From assembly GCA_039519185.1 (NCBI GenBank), contig CM076849.1, forward strand, positions 58,911,087-58,975,086: 64,000 nt of DNA, given 5' to 3'. Below the pieces are notes generated by a model. The model had not been told where the DNA came from. It made no database searches and saw only the letters and a program-made list of their open reading frames with translations. The translations under genes were made by a program, and so were the position numbers. Of this stretch, positions 1 through 11,935 are shown in pieces; the first letter of the stretch is position 1, and each line of letters begins with the position of its first letter. Source of the DNA: Astragalus membranaceus (lineage: Eukaryota; Streptophyta; Magnoliopsida; Fabales; Fabaceae).

Positions 1-640
<640 letters not shown>

Positions 641-730
641 TTAAGATGTCTAAAATTGTCTTTTTGTAAGTTGTTTGTTTGATTAAATTGATGATATAAA
701 ATTGTCTTTTTGTAAGTTGTTTGTTTGATT

Positions 731-808
731 AAATAGATATTAGATAGATATTAGATTAGATTAGATAAATAGATATTAGATTAGATTAGATAGATAGATA
801 TTAGATTT
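731..808. repeat. TAGATATTAGAT simple repeat
   Basis: A degenerate array of TAGA and TTAGAT words follows the third tandem unit. A shorter version is present near 70-105 in the first unit, so it belongs to the same local repeat family. Confidence 0.7.
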
Positions 809-904
809 GTGTTTCATTTAGTAGCATTATCATGCAGCAATTATGAAAAACGAACCATTACATACAAAGGGGGCAGTGCCAAACTAGTATCGTTTAACGG
901 ATAA

Positions 905-1836
905 AATCATGGTGCGTGTTTGGTATTACTAGTTTGTAGTGTTTTTAGTAACTTATAGTATTTTTTAGATGCTACTTGAAGTATCGTTTGAGCTTATAAC
1001 TTATGACATTTTAATGTTTCTCTCGTTTTTACTTTTATTAATTAATTAAAAAGTTCCATTTTATAATGTTTTATATTTTTAGGCTAGTTCAACCGCTAGA
1101 AACACTTTAAACTCAATCCACTAGCTTATCCGCTATTAGTTCACATGCGATAAGCTAACTTATCTACTACTTTTTACTAATCAGACTCTTCAAAAACAGT
1201 GTTTTCTCGTAGAATTTTTTAACAAGTTAAATCATATGAAAATTTTGCAAACATTATGCGAAATTCTATCAAATTTTGTGAATGTTTATGGGAGAAAATA
1301 AATAATTTTTTTTACATGACAAGAAATTCTATCGGTGTATTTTTCCTGTTCAAACTTGCATTTCCAATGTTTCGTAGCATTTTGCCTTATGACTGCTTAT
1401 TTTAGGATTTTAATGCTCTGTATGGTAAAAGCTAGCGGGTGAACGAATAGCGGATGAACAGATAGCGGATGAGCTAGCGGATAGTGGATAAACTAGTTGA
1501 TAGCAAATGATGTGTTTGGTAAAACTGGCGGTTGAACTAGCTGAAAAATGTAAAATGACATAAAATGACATATTTATTTAATTCATGATTACATTTATTT
1601 AATAAGGATAGAGAAGTAATTTAAGAAAAATAAAAAGGGTAAAAATGCCAAAAAAAGCGAGTCGTTATCCGTTATCCGCCAGCGTTTGAAAAAATGCTAC
1701 TTGAAGTAGCGTTTGAAAAAACGCTAAACGCTACCCGAGAAACGTTAAACGCTAGTTTTTACCAAACACATGTACTATTCACCCGCTAGTTTCATCCGCT
1801 ATCCGCTAGCGGATGGGACGCGCCAAACAAAGCTTA
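905..1836. mobile_element. MITE-like fold-back elements of a GCTAGCGGAT family
   Basis: The segment 1417-1836 opens with TGGTAAAAGCTAGCGGGTGA and closes with a CCGCTAGCGGATGGGACG stretch followed by CCAAACAAAG. Its inner part holds complementary words such as TTTGGTAAAACT near 1515 and TTTTTACCAAACACA near 1756. Words such as GCTACTTGAAGTA also occur at about 972, pointing to a second diverged copy at about 905-1190. A related element lies at 8198-9087. No coding sequence is visible. Class is uncertain; terminal inverted repeats are imperfect and I could not fix a target duplication. Confidence 0.6.
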
Positions 1837-3350
1837 GTCGTTAACTAAAAAGTGTTACAACTCAACTCATAAATTTATTCGAAAAAGTGCTACATACATC
1901 CTACACACCTTCAAAAGAGTTAGAGGTGTATGATAAAAGAAAGTGGGGGTGTTTGTAGCAAGGTCTATTAGCAATTGGGGAGAGGAGATTGTTAGTAACA
2001 AGGAGGCTCCATAACAATGGGAGAAATTGGGTGTTTTAGGGCGAAAAAATGCACATGCTATTACTTTTTTTGTTGTGTCTATTAATTTCGTCAATTGTTT
2101 TTTCTCATCTTTTTCATTCCAAAAATGTCTAAAATTACCAAATGTACCAAATACTAAAGGCATGCAATCCAAATCCAATAACAACCGTATTCAGTACAAA
2201 AAGTAAAAGTAAAATTATGAATTATTCATGAGAATAAAAAATTGCTCAAAAAAAGGAATAATGTAGTATTCATAAAATGCTCGCAAACCCAATCTAAGTT
2301 AAATATTCATAGAGAAAGAATTTTGCAACATTTTAGGGCTCTTAAGTCTTAACAATGCTGTCAAAAAAAAGTCTTAACAATGTTTTAATTTATTCGGATA
2401 TAAAAGTGGGACTAATGTTGACACTTGTTTTTTGTTAATACACCTTTGCATTTAGTTTTCGTCTATTATTATATAACATCTCTCACTCTCTTATTATAAA
2501 ACACATCTCATTATATACACTCTCAAATTAGTTTCTTATGAGGTTCTTTAAATTAATTTCAAATTAGTTTTTTATCTTTATTTTCCTTCCAAACCTAGTC
2601 CTTTATGTTTTAAAATATTAACAACGTTGTCAGTTTTGGCCCAATCTGTTGGATTCATGTTTTAAGTTGGGTTGGCTAGACTTCTCAATTACATGACCAA
2701 AAATAACTAGAATATTTTGTCCCAATTTGATTAGCCAGCTAGGCTAGGTCGAGTTAGACATTTCTACATTTTTTTACAAACATAGTGCGTTTTGTGTCAA
2801 ATAGCTCCTGTTTAAGTAAAGATTATGTCAAATTTGGCTTAATATATGTATTTCTTTTTAGGTAGGATACCTACCGGCTTGAGCTCTCTAAAATAACCCT
2901 TATCTATATCATGGTCTAAATCTATTTTCCAAAGTTATATGGTATAGGTTTTTTCCTTTTTTCATTTTCTAGTTGAGTGGAGGTTGTTGAAGTGGGTGTA
3001 GTGTAAAAATAAGAGTTCCTTTGGAGAAAAATCTTCTAGTGGAAATCTTGTTATGGTTGATAGTGGCAGAGTGCCTAAATCAATGATTGGTTTGGTGAAT
3101 GGTCATTGGAGAGGAAAGCCTCTATGTTGAATCTTGTTGGGCCTACTTTATAATTCTTAAACTATAATTTAAATATTGTTTATAATCTGAAAAGAGCCTT
3201 TAGATTATTACGTAGATCAACAGATTTCTTTTGATGTTTTGGCCTAGAAAATGTAAAATAACTTATAAATGTTACATAAAGATGTTTGAGATTGCTGGGA
3301 TTGATATTTTATGTAGTTGTTAGCCGTTGTGCCCTGACTTGTGCGCACTA
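1837..3350. other. Intergenic, no recognisable gene
   Basis: AT-rich sequence. A minus-strand open frame of 105 codons at 1867-2184 has no domain I recognise and no visible splice or start context, so it is not called as a gene. Nothing else is supported here. Confidence 0.5.

Positions 3351-3351
<1 letters not shown>

Positions 3352-3390
<39 letters not shown>
3352..3390. repeat. (TA)n microsatellite
   Basis: About 19 uninterrupted TA dinucleotides. Confidence 0.97.
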
Positions 3391-3394
<4 letters not shown>

Positions 3395-3536
3395 GAATAC
3401 AAACAATTATGAATACCTTTGTAATCTGTGTTGAATTATTGCTAGAATGACGGCTAAACTAACTAGAAGCATGTACAAAGAGAAGCCATTTTGCAATGTA
3501 GTTTGGTTAGGTTCTATTAGTATCTATGTAGCCCAG

Positions 3537-3895
3537 ATATGGGATATGATACGGGATACGATACGATACGGATACGTGGATACGGTAAAATTTTGAAAAC
3601 CAAGATACGATACGGCAGAGATACTTCAATAAAAATTTAAATTAAAAATAAAAATATATAAACTATAACTAAAGATATTTCACTTTACTAATTGACGATT
3701 ACTTATAATATTCATTAGATGTGATCACATTTACAAAAAAGATACTTATGATCAAAATAAGTAAGCATCAATGTTTTGAAAACCGAACCGGACAGTGAAC
3801 CGGTGAAACCTTCAGATCATGGTTCAATCAGTTTAACCACGTACAGTTGAACCAGATAATAAATAAATAAATACATTAATAAATATAAATATATT
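3537..3895. repeat. GATACG-rich repeat, left part
   Basis: Contains serial GATACG words (for example GGGATACGATACGATACGG) near 3545-3620. Matching words in the opposite sense (CGTATC, ATCCGAC) fill 7400-7620, on the other side of the CACTA element at 3896-7102. The simplest reading is one older repeat split by the CACTA insertion. A separate GAACCGG-rich stretch lies at 3780-3855. Confidence 0.55.
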
Positions 3896-5460
3896 CACTA
3901 CAATAAATTTAACATTTACCCACGGACAAAAACCGTCACTAAATGTCAAAAGTCCGTAGGTAAAAGTCACTTTAACCTCTCCCCACGGCCACTTTTTCCG
4001 TAGAGAACGTAAGAGATCTAACCACGGTTTTTCGTCCGTGGGTAAAGGTTTTCCCTACGCCCAAATACCTTTACCTTCGGTTTCTGACTGTCACTATATC
4101 CTTCACCAGTAGATCTAATTTTAACTTCTACCTACGGTTCTGACCGTCACTAAAAGTGATTTTTTTGATTTTTTTTTGGAAATAACAATGGCTTATTTTT
4201 GCTGAATAAAAAATAATTTCTTTTATTAAATTAAACAGTTTTATAGCAACTATAAATTATAAGATTAACATAGTAAAAAATAACTTTTTTATTTATTAAA
4301 GAAAATGAAAAACAAGAATATTAAACAAAAGAGGCTATATTCACCAAAAATTAAACAAAAGTACCCTCGAGCTTTAAGGTCCATGTATTCACACCTTCTT
4401 AAAGCAAAGTAAAATTGATAGATATAAATTTGGCTAGGCTATATATACTCAACAAAGCCAATGAGGCATACATAATAAGCAAAGTTGTATCTGAAATCTG
4501 AATCTCTCAAAAAAAGCTATATGCATTAACTTGTGGATCTTCAGCAAAGCGCACTTGGAGAATCGCAATGAGATCTCCTACCAAATAGTCCGTCACTGAA
4601 ACTGTCCGTGGGCATAGGGCATTTTTCTTGTAGGGTTGCTTCCTCTTCCATGTGCTTCTTAAGTTCATCCTACATGAAACAATATAAATAGTTCAGCAGA
4701 TTCAGCAGTGCATAATACAGCAAATTCAGCAGTGCAATACAGACAGCAGATTCAACATATATACTAGTAAATAGTTCAGCAGTGCAATACAGCAGATTCA
4801 TCAGTGAACCTCGAGTAAAACCTCTTAAGCGGCCAATGGCTCAATGCAGCAGCTTACAACCCACTACCTATGAACTTCCAAACCAACTACAACACTGCAT
4901 TTTCTCACAATAGAGCTTTACTTTAGTTTAATTTTCATTGCACAAAATTGACAAAAATCCAAACGACACACTTTGATGAAACAAACATCAGCTTGATCAA
5001 ATAATTTTTTCAAGTGGATGCCAACTAAAAATTGAGCCTTCTATACACATGGCACCCCTTTTACTAGATATTTCAGGAAGGGTGGTTGTATAATCAAACA
5101 TAAAATAGTTAAAGCTCAGATTTCATTACACTAAAAATGAAGTAAAACTGAAATTCTAGAGACACTGCAATTTTATATGATCAGACAACTTTGGAGATGA
5201 ACCACAATTAGCTCTAACTCAACCCTGGTTCAATCATTCAAAAGGGTCATGCAAGGTCATAATAAGTGTATTGCTGTAAATTGAAAATAGTAAATTGAAA
5301 ATATCAACTGAAAAAGAAAAAAAACTAACTAAGGTATGAAGCCCTATGAACTAAAGTAAATGGTAATACTAGTATATATGCTATAGGTCAGAATAAAAAG
5401 CAGATTTCAGAATTTCAGAAACAACAACAAATAATAATTTCAGACTTAAATAACTAAACA

Positions 5461-5580
5461 ATGACATGAAATTTTTACAATCGCGCTAGCAGCTTTTTCG
5501 GTAACGATACTCCCATCTTTTCGAGTTCGAGTATCAATATATATTTGAGCTCGTGAAGGTTGCACTCCTTCAGTCTCTAT
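5461..5580 (-). pseudogene. Transposase_24-like fragment
   Basis: About 40 codons are open on the minus strand, including QPSRAQIYIDTRTRKDGS followed by EKAASAIVKI. The pattern of PSRA, an aromatic/hydrophobic strand, T-R-T-x-K-x-G and a following acidic/alanine helix resembles the plant Transposase_24 (PF03004) region associated with En/Spm-type elements. This is recognition from memory, not a search. It is the only transposon-type coding remnant seen inside the CACTA element, and no complete domain is present. Confidence 0.5.
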
Positions 5581-5667
5581 TGTCTAACATTAATAATAAG
5601 ATTGTTAACCAACTTATTTATATTTAGCAAATAAAACATAAAGAAAGGGAAGATAAACTTGAGGTAC

Positions 5668-6042
5668 CTGTTTAAGAAAATATGGCCAGATACTAGAATA
5701 GATCGGACTTGTGCATGTGGTACAACTTCCAACAAATCAACTTGATCTTGTAGAGAATGCTTTTCTCTCATCTCTTACAACTGCACAGTTTAGGTCCGTC
5801 ACCTCCAATTATGAACTGAACCTTCAGAAAGGCATATATATGTTATATGTTCATGTTAATGCCATTATGTTCATGTTAGACAGAAATGTAGACCCAAATA
5901 AATCTCTTGTACTTAATTTTGTGAAAAACAAGCTGAGAGTCTTTTGAAAACTGACATTAGGATGCAATCGGCAGACTTCTGGAATAACTTGAACAAGCAA
6001 GTCAGCTACCTTACGATAAACCAATTTTGAACCAAAAATGAC
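5668..6042 (-). pseudogene. PIG-A gene fragment captured by the CACTA element
   Basis: Two exon-like segments match plant PIG-A, the catalytic subunit of the ER-membrane GlcNAc transferase that starts GPI-anchor synthesis. Exon one (6042-5956) reads GSKLVYRKVADLLVQVIPEV and on to LHPN. An intron remnant (5955-5822) has GT and AG borders. Exon two (5821-5668) carries FIIGGDGPK, then MREKHSLQDQ, VPHAQVRS and SGHIFLN, ending at AG|GT. Between GGDGPK and MREKHS there are 17 nt where the family has six residues, so one base is missing and the frame is broken. Retention of an intron shows capture from genomic DNA rather than from mRNA. Only part of the glycosyltransferase domain is present, so it cannot encode a working enzyme. 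Confidence 0.82.
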
Positions 6043-6055
6043 ACCATTAACTATG

Positions 6056-6109
6056 TACCTCTTCTTGAACTCCATACCGAGCAGCAGTGTCAATGTGTCT
6101 GTAACCAGC
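6056..6109 (-). pseudogene. Aldo/keto reductase exon fragment
   Basis: Directly after a TGCAG acceptor-like site, 18 codons read AGYRHIDTAARYGVQEEV. This is the GYRHIDTA signature of plant NADPH-dependent aldo/keto reductases; the D and Y are family catalytic-site residues. The fragment stops within 20 bp of the first PIG-A exon and lies in a different frame, marking a junction between pieces of two unrelated genes. Upstream open stretches (about 6180-6260 and 6476-6545, minus strand) look exon-like but I could not identify them. Confidence 0.72.
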
Positions 6110-6719
6110 CTGCAGCCAAATGCCATTCATTAGTTTCATTGTCTACAAGAAGCCAAGCTTTAGTAAAGTAACAGAGAAAATTTACCTTCATTAGTTTGCC
6201 ACTTGCCACCATTTGCTTCAGTTTTGTTGACAATAACTTTCTGAGGTTTGTTGATCTATTGAGGTAAAAACTATTGAGAATAAGACTTTGGTGGCTTGAA
6301 AAATACATATCACATTGTGACTTGACAAATAAGAGTTATGTCAACTATACTCACCACCCAAGATAAGTTATTTAACTTTCACAAGTTATTCAAAATAGCT
6401 CATGTAATGAATTATCTAACTCAAGAAGATTCCAGAAAGGCAAGTTGAAAAGGTTCAAAACAAACCTGATAAGCAAGAGTGTGGTCATTACTAACTCCTC
6501 TAGCCTTCAACTCCTGCATGATCAAGAAGATGCACTCCTCCATTTGACCTTCAAATCAACTTCTGAATCTGAAATTAAAGAAGAAATAGAAGAGGAGATA
6601 AATTAGGGTTCCCAATTAATCTGAAATTAAAGCAAAACAATAAGAAGAAAACTAAAATTAAAGCAAAACAAACGAAAATTAAACAACAGCGAATCACAGA
6701 GAGAGAAGCTAGGGTTCAC

Positions 6720-6985
6720 CTTCATAAAAGAGGAAGCCATAGGAGAGAGAAGCAGCGAATCACAGAGAAACTGAGAGAGCGAGAGTGAGAACCCGAGAGC
6801 GATTGAAGAGAGCGGGGGTGAGATTCTGAGAGAGCGAGAGTGAGAACCTGAGAGCGAGAGAGAACCTGAGAGCGCGAGAGAGAACTTGAGAGCGAGAGAG
6901 TGAGGTTCTGAGAGGGAGAGAGTGAGTTCGTGAACCTGAGAGCGAGGGAGTGAGGTTCTGAGAGGGAGAGAGTGAGATCCGTGCG
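6720..6985 (-). repeat. GAGAGCGAGA minisatellite, probable 5' leader of the CACTA transcript
   Basis: A degenerate array of GAGAGCGAGAGAG/GAACCTGAGAG words of roughly 25-30 bp, purine-rich on the plus strand. It lies between the right subterminal region and the first exon-like stretch of the minus-strand transcription unit; an ATG opening MASSFMK lies at its inner edge (about 6740). The leader role is inferred from position. Confidence 0.55.
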
Positions 6986-7105
6986 ATTGTTATTATTATT
7001 ATTATATTATTTTAATTTTAAAAACCTTTTACCGACGGAAACATTAAAAAAGGGTACCGTGGGTAGAAGTGGCCGTAGCTATAGGGAAGTTTTTTAGTAG
7101 TGATT

Positions 7106-7640
7106 ATTACACTTAGATGCATTATTTTTTTTGTTTTTCCACTTAGATGCATTATTACAGATTGTTTTTATTATAATTTGAAAAATTATTATTATTTTTT
7201 TGATGGGAATTTGAAAAATAATTATTGTTACGTTTAAATGTATGTAACTTTGTTTAGTGTATGAATTAAGATTGAATGGACTGAATGGACTTGGCACTGC
7301 AGCAGTACTCGAGATAGCTAGCTGTGAGGCTAAACTGATACAGCTATCATCATTTTTTATGAAACTTTAAAAAAAATACAATTGTTCAACTTTCAACGTG
7401 TCCCGCGTCCGTATCCTGCGTTTACGCCGTATCTCGTGTCTGTATCCTGCTAATGGCGTTGTATCTCCAACGTGTCCCTCACGTATTCGGTAAGTATCCG
7501 ATCTTTTTTTAATTTAAAAATAAATATAAATTATAGGATATTCCCCGAATATGTATCCGAATGTATCCGACACGTATCGATATCGGATACGTGTCAAATA
7601 CGGGTACTTGGCTATTTTTGGAGTATCGCGGCTTTTAGTA
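7106..7640. repeat. GATACG-rich repeat, right part
   Basis: Holds many CGTATC/ATCCGA words (for example ATCGATATCGGATACGTGTC) complementary in style to 3537-3620. Probably the other half of the element split by the CACTA insertion. The first 150 bp instead contain two copies of TTACACTTAGATGCATTATT-like sequence. Confidence 0.5.
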
Positions 7641-8197
7641 TATAGTGTTTGTTTGTTTTTCAAATGATTTATATCTTCAATTAGTAGGTATATAATATGA
7701 GAAAGATGGACACGCATTGGCAACTAAAAGTATGGCAAAGCTACCATGATTGTGACCTTTCATTATTTATTTTTGTTTACTATGTTATTGGGGCGCAGTT
7801 TCCACCGACTTTGCCGATAACTAATTTACACCGGGGAATCTGGCTAGCCATGTGTATACCCGGCTTTGCCAGTCTGTGTGGTTCTCCCCTTCCAACAGAG
7901 TTTTTGCCACACCCAAAATTTAAACTTGAGACATTGAGGTGAAATCCAAGTCCCGGTTACCGCTTAGACCCTCGTTGGAGCTGACCTTCCATGATTTGCA
8001 TTAACGTGTGTATATATGTCAAACATCTTTTTTTCAATAACAAATATTTATCTACTACGTGCCTGATTGTAAGTGTAACTCACCAAAAAGAGGTAGGTGC
8101 TTGATTAACTTGTTTTATATATTTTGTGATTTTTACTCCAAAAAGATATTATTTTTTAAAATTATTTTGTTTCCTTTCTAAACTACACTGTAACGGC
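7641..8197. other. Intergenic, no recognisable gene
   Basis: An 81-codon plus-strand frame (7697-7942) has no recognised domain and is not called. Nothing else is supported. Confidence 0.5.
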
Positions 8198-8634
8198 AAT
8201 GCTATGTTCAGTAAAAGTAGCGGATAACAGATAAACTAGTAGATAGTAAATGAGCGGATAACGGATGAGCTAGTGGATAAGCTAGCTAATAGCAAGTGAT
8301 GTGTTTGGTAAAACAAACGATTAAACTAACTAATAAATACAAAATAATGTATAATGACATATTTAATTCATGATTAAATTTAGGCCCGGTACATATTGAT
8401 TCATTGTAAAAGGACATATTTAAAACGACATTTTGATTCTATTTATTCAATATAAAATATGTTAAGATATTTATAAATTAGTATTGCATAAATTCATGGT
8501 ATAAATTGTAGCAGTAATAGTAATTATTTTTATATATTATTTAATTCAAGATATTTATAAATTATTATTTATAAAATTTATATATTATTTTAATCTTTTT
8601 ATTTACCAATTTTTTAAATAATCTTTTGTATTAT

Positions 8635-8669
<35 letters not shown>

Positions 8670-9087
8670 GAAAATATAAAAAGTACACATAATAGTTAAC
8701 TATAAATGTACCATTATGCAATATAATAATCGGCATATAATGGTGGCTCTTAAAAACATAAAGTTAGTAAAAATATTAAATTAAAAATTAATGATAATCT
8801 ATGCATAAAAATTGGGAATTTAAAATTTTTAGTTTATTTTAATGAGAATACAGAAAGAAATTAAGAAAAATAGTGAGGGTAAAAGTGGCAAAAAAAGTGA
8901 GGCATTGTGCACTATAAATAGCGTTTGAAAAACTTAAAGTAGTATTTGAAAAAATGCTAAACAGTACTCAAAAACGCTAAATGCTTGTGTTTTTCAAATA
9001 CGTATATTTGCCATCTGCTAGTCAAATTTGCTAATTAAATCCACTATTCGCTAGCGCATGGAATTTGCCAAACAAAACCCCAATAAA
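8198..9087. mobile_element. Second GCTAGCGGAT-family MITE-like element
   Basis: The left end has AGTAAAAGTAGCGGATAACA and the right end has CACTATTCGCTAGCGCATGG followed by TTGCCAAACAAAAC, matching the ends of the 1417-1836 element. It shares inner words such as GTGTTTGGTAAAACAAACG. It is longer because it holds about 450 bp of extra AT-rich DNA, including a (TA)n run at 8637-8668. Confidence 0.55.
8637..8668. repeat. (TA)n microsatellite
   Basis: About 16 near-perfect TA/AT dinucleotides. Confidence 0.93.
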
Positions 9088-9299
9088 AGAAAATTATAAA
9101 AAAACATGAAATAAAAAGAAAGATTCTCGATGAGCAACAACCACGAATCCTTGTAAAACAAAAAACCTGAATCTTTTTGAAGTTTTGAATTGGAATTGAT
9201 TCAACACAGTTAAATAATATAATATTTCTAAGTGACAACAACTTAATATGCGTCAATGCTGGGATAAAGATCCAAAGGAACTTCTTGTGAAGTATTAAC

Positions 9300-10566
9300 G
9301 AGGGTGATAGAGAGATGTATTTGGTTGTTTGGGAGAAGGTGTGCAAACTTAAGAAGGAAGGGGGACTTGGTATTAAGAATCTTGAGTTATTTAATATTGA
9401 TTTGTTATCCAAATGGAAGTTGAGGTATCTAGTGGGCGGGAATGCTAGTTGAAAGGATTTATTGTTGCACAAATATGGTGAACCTGACTCATTATTTCTT
9501 CACGACTCTGAGACGGCTAATCGAGGTGGGGTTAAGGACTCCTTGTGGATCCGAGATCTGGTGCGCTTGGGCGCCGACTCTTTTGATGAAGGGTGGTTTA
9601 GACCGTGTATAAGACACGAGTTAGGGAATGAAAGCTCTATTAATTTTTGGCAACATCATTGGTGGGGTCATGCACCGTTGTATATGGTGTTTTCTATTTG
9701 TAGGTTGTGAAGCCCAACAAGTGAAGATTTCAGAAGTGGACGAATGGATTCAGAATGTTTTGCATTCGCGACTACCTTGGCCAAATTTTTCAGATCCAAC
9801 ATGTGCTGAGGAAGCTGATTTATTGAGCGTTATACTGCGGAATGTGAAGACAGACCAAGGAAGGGAGGAAAGGTGTGGACTTGGAATCTAGAAGCTTCTA
9901 AAATATTCTCTGTGGATCTTGTTACAGTCACTTGTTGGAGTTATCTACCATGGTTGATGTTGGTAACGAGGTTGATGGAGCATTTACAGATCTTTGGAAA
10001 ACTGCTCTTCCTTTCAAAGTTTTAATTTTTGGATGAAGATTGTTGAGCGGTTCTCTCCCTACCCAGTCTCTTCTTCTACATTGACATGTTATATCCAAGG
10101 AAGAAGAATCTTTTTCCCTTTGTGCCGGAAACATAAGGAAGTGGCGGATCATCTATTTCTCAAGTGCAGGTTCGCTAATGAAGTCTGGACTGATATCTTG
10201 GCCTAGATGCAGCAACCACATTGTGATTTCAATCACATTTTTGATCATTTCAAGTGGGCTAGGAAGTTTTGTGTAGGTAAGAAGGCTAGGAAGGTAATGG
10301 TTGACTACTTGTTGGAATATCTGGTTGTCTCGGAACGACTGCATTTTTAGAAATGAGGAAGCTAGAATTTTATCTGTTGTTACACACATCAAATGTCTTT
10401 CATAGAGCTGGTTTATATATAGAGTGAGTAGTCAAACTAGCTTTTCTTTTGCTAATTAGTGGAACAATCCAATATTGTGCCTAAACAATGTATGAACCTT
10501 TTTGTAGTTTGGGTTTTGAGCATCCCTAGTGCTCCATTTATGAATCATTGTTTATCTAAAAAAACT
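9300..10566 (+). pseudogene. Decayed LINE 3' end with reverse-transcriptase zinc-binding (zf-RVT) region
   Basis: Broken frames read in order VVWEKVCKLKKEGGLGIKNL, LLSKWKLRYL, then KYGEPDSL, WFRPCIRHELGNES and INFWQHHWWG. After a gap come LPFKVLIFG and the cysteine/histidine segment FPLCRKHKEVADHLFLKC. These match the region downstream of the RT domain in plant L1-type LINEs, including the zf-RVT domain in which CxxC and HLFxxC residues bind zinc. Stops and frameshifts break it everywhere; no RT active site or endonuclease remains. It ends near a short A run at about 10558-10565. This is a 5'-truncated dead copy. Confidence 0.82.
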
Positions 10567-10812
10567 TAGGCTTAAATATATGTTACCCCCCTACAAATAT
10601 GCTCATAATCCATTTACCCCCCCAGCAAAAAAAAAACTTTTAAAATAAACCTTGCAAATATTAAGTGTTTCTAGTTACCCCCTGTTGTTAGTTTTAGCTA
10701 ACAGTGTTAAGTCTAGGCTGACTTGGCTGCCATTTGCAGGAGGGTAACTAGAAACACTTAATATTTGCAGTGGGGTAACAAGAAACACTTAATATTTGCA
10801 CTTAATTTATAT
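10567..10812. mobile_element. Partial terminal-repeat element related to the MULE at 11505-13170
   Basis: TAGGCTTAAATATATGTTAC and a run of C-rich ACCCCCC words resemble the inverted repeat of the 11505-13170 element, and the right part carries GGGTAACTAGAAACACTTAA in both senses. It is short, has no coding sequence, and its ends are not sharply defined. Confidence 0.45.
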
Positions 10813-11819
10813 CCGTCAGCTAATTATGATATCCACTCTATCTAGCATGAACTAGTATGCAATAGCAAGGCTACCAATACCTACCAGTGGTAAAGAGTAG
10901 GGGTGGACAGAGTTACTGTACCCGCACGAAAACCGAGTAACCCGAAAATAATTACATGTATTCGGACAAGCTGGGTCGGTTAATCGGATTCACGGGTGAA
11001 AAATTCGGCTACAAATGGTTACAATTGGTCGGAATCGGACTTGATAGACAGAACCATGTAAACCCGAATCCGACCGCTATCAAGGTGCCACAGTAAAACT
11101 TAAAAGGTAGAGTCACGTGTGATAAACTCTAATTTAGTGCATTTTTAGGGATACTTTTGGATTACCTTTTAGAGCAATTATTATCATTTAAATAAATAAG
11201 TGACTTAATTTAGTATTTATTTTGTAGGAAAGAAGATAAATAAAGAAATTGTTTCAATGAATTGTTTAAAGCAAAATGAGGGTGTCATTAGTACAAGAAC
11301 TAATTCTTGTTGATTTTTCATGTGACCAGGAAGATGAATTGCATTGAAATATTATTTTATTTGATCAATGGTGATGGCACAAAAGAGATGGGGTGCAAAA
11401 GGCATGGAACCAAGCCCATTTGAAAGAAAGAATGAATTCCCAAATCCATCTCCATATGAAAGCAACGTAGAGAACAAGTCAATTAAAAAGGATAATAAAA
11501 AGTAGGTTTAAATATGTTTTACCCCCCTGCAAAATTACCCATTATCCAGTTACCCCCCCGCAAAAAAAAAATGTTTAAAACAAACCTTGCAAAATGTAAA
11601 GTTATCCAGTTACCCCCCCGCCGTTAAATTTTCTGTTAAAATATGTAAAATGTCACATATCCAGTTACCCCCTACCACGTGTCACCTTATTATTGGGCCT
11701 CTGTGACACGTGGCACTGACATGCCACGTCAGCTCCTATGTCACCACTGCCACGTGTCACTGACATGTGCCACGTCAGCAGCCAATGGATGGCTGCCATG
11801 TGGCACTAGTTATAACACT

Positions 11820-11935
11820 CAAAATTAAATATTTTTCTGGCCTCCAAGGGTGTTGAACTCGCAACCTCTTACTCACACACACACACACACCTCCTAACCA
11901 TTGAACCACATTAGTATTTGTGATTATTATCTCAC
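11820..11935 (-). promoter_or_regulatory. tRNA-like Pol III A/B-box pair in the left MULE inverted repeat
   Basis: On the minus strand TGGTTCAATGGTTAGGAGGT resembles a tRNA A box, and GAGGTTGCGAGTTCAACACC a B box, at tRNA-like spacing. The mirrored copy in the right repeat (12773-12826, plus strand) reads TGGTTCAGTGGTTAGGA and AGGTTCAACACC, closer to consensus. Inference only: both copies point outward from the element centre. They may be the relic of a tRNA-derived SINE absorbed into the inverted repeat. Confidence 0.45.

Larger units (their letters stand above)
3896..7102 (-). mobile_element. Non-autonomous CACTA transposon carrying host gene fragments
   Basis: The element starts CACTACAATAAAT at 3896 and ends in the complement of CACTACTAAAAAACT at 7102. 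It is flanked by the 3-bp target duplication ATT (3893-3895 and 7103-7105), as expected for the CACTA (En/Spm) superfamily. Subterminal regions at both ends are rich in copies of CCACGG, CCGTGGG and CCGTCACTA, typical transposase-binding architecture. The length is 3,207 bp. Inside, reading on the minus strand, are a GA-rich leader, an aldo/keto reductase exon fragment, two PIG-A exons with their intron, and a Transposase_24-like stretch. No intact transposase is present, so mobility would need a helper. Strand is given by the internal coding remnants. Confidence 0.9.

Noticed and set aside
1867..2184. 105-codon minus-strand open frame
   Set aside because: No recognisable domain, no promoter or splice context, and low-complexity AT-rich surroundings.
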